A stretch of 64,000 bases of DNA from Roseiflexus sp. (GTDB taxonomy: Bacteria; Chloroflexota; Chloroflexia; Chloroflexales; Roseiflexaceae), in NCBI GenBank assembly GCA_025062325.1, contig JANXAL010000076.1:1-64000 (forward strand), given 5' to 3'. The position numbers and the translations under genes are program-made. The notes below the pieces were generated by a model. The model saw only the letters and a program-made list of their open reading frames with translations, had not been told where the DNA came from and did no database searches. Of the stretch, positions 59,052-64,000 are shown in pieces. The stretch's first letter is position 1, and each line of letters opens with the position of its first letter.

Positions 59052-59807
59052 ATGATCGGTAATGATTTGCAGGATCAGGTCGCGCTTGTCACTGGCGCAT
59101 CGCGGGGGATTGGACGAGCGATTGCACTGGCAATTGCGGCGCGTGGCGGGCGCGTCCTCGTCAACTATCAGCGCAACGCCGCCGCCGCGCGGGAAGTTGT
59201 GAGCGCCATTGAGGCGATGGGACGCGAGGCGATGGCGTTTGCCGCCGATGTCGCCGATGAGTGCGCCGTTCAGGCAATGGTGGACGCCTGCCTCGAACGC
59301 TGGCGCCGGCTCGATGCGCTGGTCAACAATGCCGGTCTGACCGACGATGCGCCGTTTGTGCGGATGCGTCCTGATCAGTGGCGCACCGTCATTGATGTTC
59401 ATCTAACTGGCGCCTTCCTCTGCAGTCGCGCGGTGCTGGCGCCAATGCGCGCACAGAGGTACGGACGGATCGTCATGATTGGCTCTCTGGCAGGGCTGGC
59501 GGGCAATGTCGGTCAGGCAAACTATGCCGCCGCCAAGGCCGGGCTGGTTGGTCTGGCGCGCGCGCTGGCGCGCGAAACGGCGCGTGACGGAATTACTGTG
59601 AACGTGGTTGCGCCAGGATACATCGAGACCGATATGCTCGCCACACTACCGGCGGCGCGACGACGGTGGGCGCTCGACGCGATTGCCATGGGTCGCTTCG
59701 GCACGCCGGAGGAAGTCGCGGCGGCCGTCGTTTTTCTTCTCTCGCCAGCGGCATCGTACATCACCGGTCAGGTGCTGGCGGTCGACGGCGGATGGGTGAT
59801 GCCGTAG
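59052..59807 (+). CDS. SDR-family oxidoreductase, FabG-like
   Basis: The 251-residue protein has the NAD(P) motif [13 protein letters not shown] (about 13-25), [15 protein letters not shown] (about 93-96), the catalytic Ser in MIGSLAG, Tyr/Lys in [16 protein letters not shown] and the C-terminal [13 protein letters not shown]. Arginine in NYQRN suggests NADPH preference, as in 3-oxoacyl-ACP reductases, but isolated FabG-like genes often act on other substrates. I chose the ATG at 59052 because AAGGA lies seven bases upstream. Divergent from the response regulator. Confidence 0.88.
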   Translation: MIGNDLQDQVALVTGASRGIGRAIALAIAARGGRVLVNYQRNAAAAREVVSAIEAMGREAMAFAADVADECAVQAMVDACLERWRRLDALVNNAGLTDDAPFVRMRPDQWRTVIDVHLTGAFLCSRAVLAPMRAQRYGRIVMIGSLAGLAGNVGQANYAAAKAGLVGLARALARETARDGITVNVVAPGYIETDMLATLPAARRRWALDAIAMGRFGTPEEVAAAVVFLLSPAASYITGQVLAVDGGWVMP

Positions 59808-59903
59808 CAGGTGTAAGCATGTTGTCATGCACGAGGGCGCTTTCTTGCGCTATGCTCTGCACAGGCATTCGCGTAAACCCTGAACAATCACGTCACACCC
59901 CGT

Positions 59904-60914
59904 ATGAGCGCCGCATTACGATCCCTGCGCCGCAGCCGCGGGCTGACCCTGACCGAGCTGGCGATCCTTAGCGGCATTCCAGCACGCAACCTTGGCGCCA
60001 TTGAACTCGGCATTCTCTCCCTCGACGGATCAACACGCACACACCTTGCAGCCGTTCTGGCTGTCACACCAAATGCAATCCCTTCCGCTCCGCTACATGT
60101 TGCTCTCCCCTCGCACCCGATCCATGTGCAGCGACTAACGTTGCCGTTTGCCATCGCACTGACGACGACCGCCCTGGTGACGTCCCTCCTGTCGCTGCGA
60201 AGCACACCGGTTGACCCATCGCCAGCGCCGCAGTCCGTTGTCGTTGCGCTGGCGGATCGTCCATCCGAGGCGGCGCTCCTCAACGGGACAATCAACGTCG
60301 CAGCGTTCAAGACAGCGCTCTTGAATACTATCGCTTTCCCACCGGTTCAGCAAACACTGCCAGGTGTTACACCAATCGAAACGACATCTAGTGTGAGCAA
60401 GCAACCGGCTGATCCCCTGGCCCCACCGACCTTGACCGCGCCCGCGACGACTGTTGGGTCAAAATGTATTGACCGCACTGCGCCGCGCGGCTACCCGTTG
60501 ATCGCACCGATCGGTCAGATCGTGGTGACTCAGGGATACAGCGAAGGTACTCACGCACCGGCAGCCGTGTGGGGCGCCCTCGACTTCGCCATCGACGTGG
60601 ATGGCGACGGCTACGCCGAACCAGGACCGACACGCGGCGTGGCGGTGATCGCCACTCACGACGGGACGGCGCGCGTCTACCCCGGCAGTTGGCCCGGCGG
60701 CAACTTCGTGCGTATCGAGAATCAGGCGACCGGCTGGACGACCGCTTATGGTCATCTAGACGCCGTCCTGGTCAGCGATGGGCAGGAAGTGCAGCGCGGC
60801 GCTCAGATCGGTACGGTCGGCAGCACCGGCTACGCCACCGGACCTCACCTGCACTACGAAGTCTGGCGACACGGAGTTAATGTTGATCCAACGCCCTTCG
60901 TAAGCTCGCAATAG
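59904..60914 (+). CDS. HTH-membrane-M23 peptidase fusion
   Basis: The 336-residue protein has three parts: an N-terminal Xre-like HTH (LRRSRGLTLTELAILSGIPARNLGAIELG, about residues 8-36), a membrane segment (LPFAIALTTTALVTSLLSL, about 79-97) with a Pro/Thr linker, and a LytM-type M23 domain (about 200-336). GHLDAV and the HxH motif in GPHLHYEVWRHG are present. The first metal ligand is not in the usual HxGxD position; His in GTHAPAAVWGALDF may replace it. The topology puts HTH inside and peptidase outside. No ribosome-binding site is evident. Confidence 0.75.
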   Translation: MSAALRSLRRSRGLTLTELAILSGIPARNLGAIELGILSLDGSTRTHLAAVLAVTPNAIPSAPLHVALPSHPIHVQRLTLPFAIALTTTALVTSLLSLRSTPVDPSPAPQSVVVALADRPSEAALLNGTINVAAFKTALLNTIAFPPVQQTLPGVTPIETTSSVSKQPADPLAPPTLTAPATTVGSKCIDRTAPRGYPLIAPIGQIVVTQGYSEGTHAPAAVWGALDFAIDVDGDGYAEPGPTRGVAVIATHDGTARVYPGSWPGGNFVRIENQATGWTTAYGHLDAVLVSDGQEVQRGAQIGTVGSTGYATGPHLHYEVWRHGVNVDPTPFVSSQ

Positions 60915-60975
60915 TAGCCCTGTGTCGAAAGGTCGCGCGCTCTGAGCCGCGGGATAATGATTATAAATCCAGTAC

Positions 60976-60993
60976 AGCCCGCCTACGCGGGCT
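60976..60993 (+). terminator. Stem-loop after the M23 gene
   Basis: AGCCCGC-CTAC-GCGGGCT is a perfect 7-bp hairpin 61 nt after the stop. No U-tract follows, and GTAGCCCGC repeats nearby, so it may be a dispersed palindrome rather than a terminator. Confidence 0.4.
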
Positions 60994-61091
60994 TCGCAAC
61001 CGTAGCCCGCAACTTTAGGCGCCGGGCAAGCTCAATACAAAGATGCAAAGGCAAAAAAACGTCCCCCCATCCAAACCTCTTGAGCATATCG

Positions 61092-61097
61092 TATAAT
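61092..61097 (+). promoter_or_regulatory. -10 box of the malic enzyme gene
   Basis: TATAAT lies 39 nt before the start codon. No -35 box is seen at normal spacing. Confidence 0.45.
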
Positions 61098-61135
61098 CAG
61101 GCAACCGCGACACTCCAAGAGGACAGGAGCGCCTG

Positions 61136-62557
61136 ATGACTGGAGCAAATCAAGGGATTGCCTATACGCTGACCATCCGCTGTCAGATCGAGAATCGCCC
61201 CGGTATGCTGGGCGCCATCGCCACCGCCATTGGCGAGAACGGCGGCAATATTGGCGCTATCGACATTGTACGCGTCGACCGCAAACACATTGTGCGCGAC
61301 ATCACTGTTCGCGTTCAGGATGAACTCCATGGCGACCGGATCGTTCGCCGCGTCAACGCAATCCCCGGCGTTGTCGTCACGAATGTGAGCGACCGGGTGT
61401 TTTCGCTGCATCAGGGAGGCAAGATTTCCATTCACAGCCGCACACCGCTCAAGAGCCGCGATGATCTCTCGCTCATCTACACACCCGGCGTTGCGCGCGT
61501 CTGCCGGGCGATCGCGCGCGACGAAGAGAACGCCTTCTCCCTGACGATCAAGAAAAATAGCCTGGCAGTCGTCAGTGATGGCAGCGCTGTCCTGGGGCTG
61601 GGCAACCTCGGCGCTGCGGCAGCCATCCCGGTGATGGAAGGGAAAGCAGTGCTTTTCAAAGAACTGGCGGATATCGACGCCTTTCCGATCTGCCTGAAAA
61701 GCCAGGACCCCGACGTGATTGTGGCGACAGTCGAACAGATTTCACCAGTATTCGGGGCTATCAATCTTGAGGATATTGCCGCGCCCAAATGCTTCGACAT
61801 TGAAGAGCGCCTGATAGAACGCCTCGACATCCCGGTGATGCACGACGATCAGCACGGTACGGCAGTGGTCGTACTGGCAGGTCTGCGGAACGCAGCAACG
61901 CTGGTTGGCAAGCGTCTCGATCAGATGCGTGTGGTCGTCAATGGCGTTGGCGCGGCAGGCACAGCAATCATTCTCAGTCTCCTCGATGCAGGAGTAGGCG
62001 AAATCACCGCTGTGGATCGGATTGGCATTCTGAATGCCGACGAAGATCAGCCGATTTCCCCCGTCCAGCGACAGATCGCTGCCCGCACCAACCGCGAACG
62101 ACGACGCGGCGGGTTGGCGGAGGCCCTCGTTGGCGCTGACGCCTTTATTGGCGTTTCAACCGGGAATATCCTCACTGCCGAGATGGTGCGGAGCATGGGG
62201 AGCGACCCGATTGTTTTCGCGCTTGCCAACCCCATCCCTGAAGGGGACCCGGAGATGTTGCAGCACTATGCCCGCGTGGTCGCTACCGGACGTTCCGATT
62301 TTCCCAACCAGATCAACAATGCGCTCAGTTTTCCGGGCATTTTCCGTGGGGCGCTCGATGTCCGCGCTGCAAAGATCACTCCGAGGATGCGCCTGGCAGC
62401 CGCTGAAGGGCTGGCAAGCGTCATCAGTCGGGAGGAACTGAACGAGGAATATATCATCCCCAGCGTCTTCAACCGTGATGTCGTGCCGACTATTGCCGCA
62501 GCGGTGGCGCGCGCAGCACGGGCTGAAGGCGTTGCGCGGGCAGACAACGGGATTTAG
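61136..62557 (+). CDS. NAD(P)-dependent malic enzyme with N-terminal ACT domain
   Basis: It oxidatively decarboxylates malate to pyruvate and CO2. The 473 residues have an ACT domain (about 8-82, IRCQIENRPGMLGAIATAIG and the GNIGAID loop) and the malic fold: the Tyr in SLIYTPGVA, the Lys in FPICLKSQDPD, metal ligands in INLEDIAAPKCFDIE and MHDDQHGTAVV, and the nucleotide motif VVNGVGAAGTAI. ACT fusion implies allosteric control, perhaps by an amino acid. GGACAGGAG precedes the ATG. Neighbouring PPDK at 45.7 kb could recycle the pyruvate. Confidence 0.93.
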   Translation: MTGANQGIAYTLTIRCQIENRPGMLGAIATAIGENGGNIGAIDIVRVDRKHIVRDITVRVQDELHGDRIVRRVNAIPGVVVTNVSDRVFSLHQGGKISIHSRTPLKSRDDLSLIYTPGVARVCRAIARDEENAFSLTIKKNSLAVVSDGSAVLGLGNLGAAAAIPVMEGKAVLFKELADIDAFPICLKSQDPDVIVATVEQISPVFGAINLEDIAAPKCFDIEERLIERLDIPVMHDDQHGTAVVVLAGLRNAATLVGKRLDQMRVVVNGVGAAGTAIILSLLDAGVGEITAVDRIGILNADEDQPISPVQRQIAARTNRERRRGGLAEALVGADAFIGVSTGNILTAEMVRSMGSDPIVFALANPIPEGDPEMLQHYARVVATGRSDFPNQINNALSFPGIFRGALDVRAAKITPRMRLAAAEGLASVISREELNEEYIIPSVFNRDVVPTIAAAVARAARAEGVARADNGI

Positions 62558-62876
62558 GGGAAGCTCTCGCAGGCCGCAGCGCGCGAAACCGTCATCGCTG
62601 CGGTGCAGCGTCAAGAACTCGAAGGTTAGGCGCCTGCCGAAAAGTAATCCGCACCCACCGGCATCAATTGGAGCAGGAAGCGCGCATCGGTTGTATGCCC
62701 ATGCTCCTGCGGCATGATACAGGGTGCGCACTGGTCGGTGACCGTCGAGTGCCACTGCTCTGCGGTGGCTTCGCGGTCGCTGAAGTCGTCCCTGACCGGC
62801 GCTCATCTTATGACTAAGAAGATAGCCTGGCATTCCTGGCGGCACAGGTTTACCGAATTCATTTCTTAATCCTCAT
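62558..62876. other. Gap with no supportable gene
   Basis: Several short frames have coding-like codon use but none has a start, ribosome-binding site and recognisable product together. A remnant of a decayed gene is possible. Confidence 0.3.
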
Positions 62877-63290
62877 CTATTCGAGCCGCTCAAGCCTCAG
62901 AGTCAGGATCAGGCTTACCCCAATGCGCGGAATGTCGCTGATCCTATTGTCAATGATCACGACGTTTTCGACAAGCAACACGCTGTTGACATGCAGCATG
63001 CGGCGCTGAATGTTGGTGCAATCGTCCATCACGGCTAGAGGCGCCGCGCTCGATTTCAACGGTTGTCGCTTTGTCGCCAGCAGCATCAGGTTCACCTTGC
63101 CCAGGCGACGCTGCACTTGATGCAGTCCAGCGCCTTCCAGCGCGCCAGCAGCTTCTCCGGCTCGCTCCACAACGTCAGCCATCCGAACCTGTCCGCTACC
63201 GCAAGCAAGTTGATCGCAATTTGCAACCGTCTTGTTACGTCCGGCAGCGCCTGATCGCGTATGATGAGACATAAATAATGCCAACTTTTC
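62877..63290 (-). pseudogene. Probable decayed gene, unidentified
   Basis: A minus-strand open frame (to 63308, with possible internal ATG at about 63181) reads MADVVERAGEAAGALEGAGL and ends in a hydrophobic SVLLVENVVIIDNRISDI segment. In the next frame, just upstream, the stretch RRLQIAINLLAVADRFGWLT (then LWSEPEKLLARWKALD) has equally good codon use and is cut by a stop. Two coding-like frames in tandem suggest a frameshifted relic. I cannot name the family. It overlaps the start of the sensor gene. Confidence 0.3.
63235..63265 (+). promoter_or_regulatory. Candidate promoter of the sensor gene
   Basis: TTACGT (63235-63240) and TATGAT (63260-63265) are 19 bp apart. The predicted start is a few bases before the ATG at 63278. 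Confidence 0.35.
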
Positions 63291-64000
63291 TGAAAGAACC
63301 GCCAGCATCGCCTATGGCCACGTCTGTCCGCACAATCAAACCTCCCTCAATCGGACGCGAGATGTCCCTGCGCGCGCGGCTCATCCTAGGATATGGCATC
63401 GTCGTCTCGCTAACGCTGGTGTTTGGTCTCTTCACCCTCTTCCATCTGCGCAACATTCGCGATCGTCTGGAAACACTGAGCGCTGACGTGACAGTTGACA
63501 CGCGTTACAGCATCGAAGCAGTCACCGCAATTGCCGACGCACAGCGCGCGGTTGATCGCTATCTCCAGCAGCCGAATAAACGCACCTATCAAGATGCCGA
63601 GCGCCAGCTCGACGTGTTACAGCAAACAATTGAACGCCTGGAGCGCGACGCTCGCAACCTGGCAATGAGCAGTCATTTGCGCCAGATTGGCCAACAGGCG
63701 GCTACATATCGGCAGATCTTCAACGACATCCACGCCAGCATCGTCATTCAGCAACGCACACGCGATGATCTCTATACTACGTTTTCGCAGCAGCATCAGA
63801 CGATTGAAGAAGCGATCACTAATGCAAACCCAACAACAACGTCCGATTACCTGACGCTCATGGAGCTGAGCCGCGCCAGCGCTCATCTGCAACTCGCATA
63901 CGTCTGGATTGGGAGAATGCACAGTAACGATACAAGAGTTGCATTAGGCAATGCGTTGGCAGAATTGCGCCAGGCGCGCACATTTTTGCGACTCTATCTC
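63278..64000 (+). CDS. Membrane sensor protein, probably histidine kinase, cut by the window end
   Basis: The 241 visible residues have a basic N-terminus and one membrane segment (LILGYGIVVSLTLVFGLFTLF, about 35-55). A helical extracytoplasmic sensor of the four-helix-bundle type follows (RDRLETLSADVTVDTRYSIE, AQRAVDRYLQQPNKRTYQDA and later helices). The frame is open at 64000, so HAMP and kinase or chemoreceptor domains would follow. Start choice is uncertain: in-frame ATGs lie at 63278, 63314 and 63362. It could be a chemoreceptor instead. Confidence 0.7.
   Translation, partial: MPTFLKEPPASPMATSVRTIKPPSIGREMSLRARLILGYGIVVSLTLVFGLFTLFHLRNIRDRLETLSADVTVDTRYSIEAVTAIADAQRAVDRYLQQPNKRTYQDAERQLDVLQQTIERLERDARNLAMSSHLRQIGQQAATYRQIFNDIHASIVIQQRTRDDLYTTFSQQHQTIEEAITNANPTTTSDYLTLMELSRASAHLQLAYVWIGRMHSNDTRVALGNALAELRQARTFLRLYL

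Noticed and set aside
58965-59402. N-terminal extension of the response regulator at 58.3 kb
   Set aside because: The extra 146 codons are antisense to the SDR gene and precede an ATG that opens a complete receiver domain.

Overview
The window reads as chromosome of a filamentous anoxygenic phototroph of the Chloroflexota, most likely Roseiflexus. This is inferred from overall style (about 60 % GC, many short intergenic repeats, a zinc-ribbon/GlgA/polyphosphate kinase/DUF507 operon, DLPDWL-repeat proteins), not from a marker-gene comparison. No rRNA, CRISPR array, prophage or intact insertion sequence was found. One tRNA gene (Lys, anticodon UUU) lies on the minus strand near 27.0 kb.

Layout. 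0-4.6 kb: a plus-strand operon of a DLPDWL-repeat membrane protein (cut by the window edge), a polytopic membrane protein and a MutL-like ASKHA ATPase. 4.6-15.3 kb: mostly housekeeping genes (cyclophilin, type 2 IPP isomerase, RecF, AmrS-type radical SAM enzyme, arginine-type decarboxylase, amidohydrolase with a DUF59 partner, PlsC). The decarboxylase has a leader of nearly 400 nt containing an intrinsic terminator. 15.3-24 kb: two large divergent secreted proteins, a subtilisin and a 1666-residue nuclease-like protein. 24.6-26.6 kb: groES-groEL. 27.3-31.8 kb: a minus-strand operon for glycogen synthase and a two-domain polyphosphate phosphotransferase. 32.6-37.2 kb: a molybdopterin oxidoreductase, a response regulator, an aminotransferase and a methyltransferase. 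37.4-45.4 kb: a tricorn-like protease next to a peptide ABC importer (binding protein and two permeases, no ATPase). 45.7-49.7 kb: pyruvate phosphate dikinase facing a glycosyltransferase with a hairpin leader. 50.2-54.0 kb: a caspase-like protease and a STAND ATPase. 54.5-64 kb: MFS and AI-2E-type transporters, a nucleoside hydrolase, an OmpR-type regulator, an SDR reductase, an HTH-membrane-M23 protein, an ACT-domain malic enzyme and the start of a sensor protein.

The most unusual locus is the caspase/STAND pair. Both products carry, or once carried, the same glycine-rich DVSGxGIAIGxGA motif, and the caspase retains its His/Cys dyad. Each gene is damaged near its 5' end. The caspase start (MSFAHGYALI) is separated from the catalytic domain by an out-of-frame deletion. 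The STAND gene has an in-frame TAG as its fourth codon, between MTQ and HIPEPSG. This looks like a conflict or suicide-type module that has been silenced, or one now expressed from internal starts.

Intergenic DNA is rich in repeats. A MITE-like element of about 170 bp has terminal inverted repeats near CTCACAAGTGTAGATTTTT and recurs at about 11.5, 18.7, 24.1, 32.1-32.6 and 41.1 kb. A second family built on ACGGAT words recurs at about 32.0, 50.1, 54.2-54.4 and 55.7 kb. Perfect or near-perfect palindromes lie at 5.4 and 48.4 kb.
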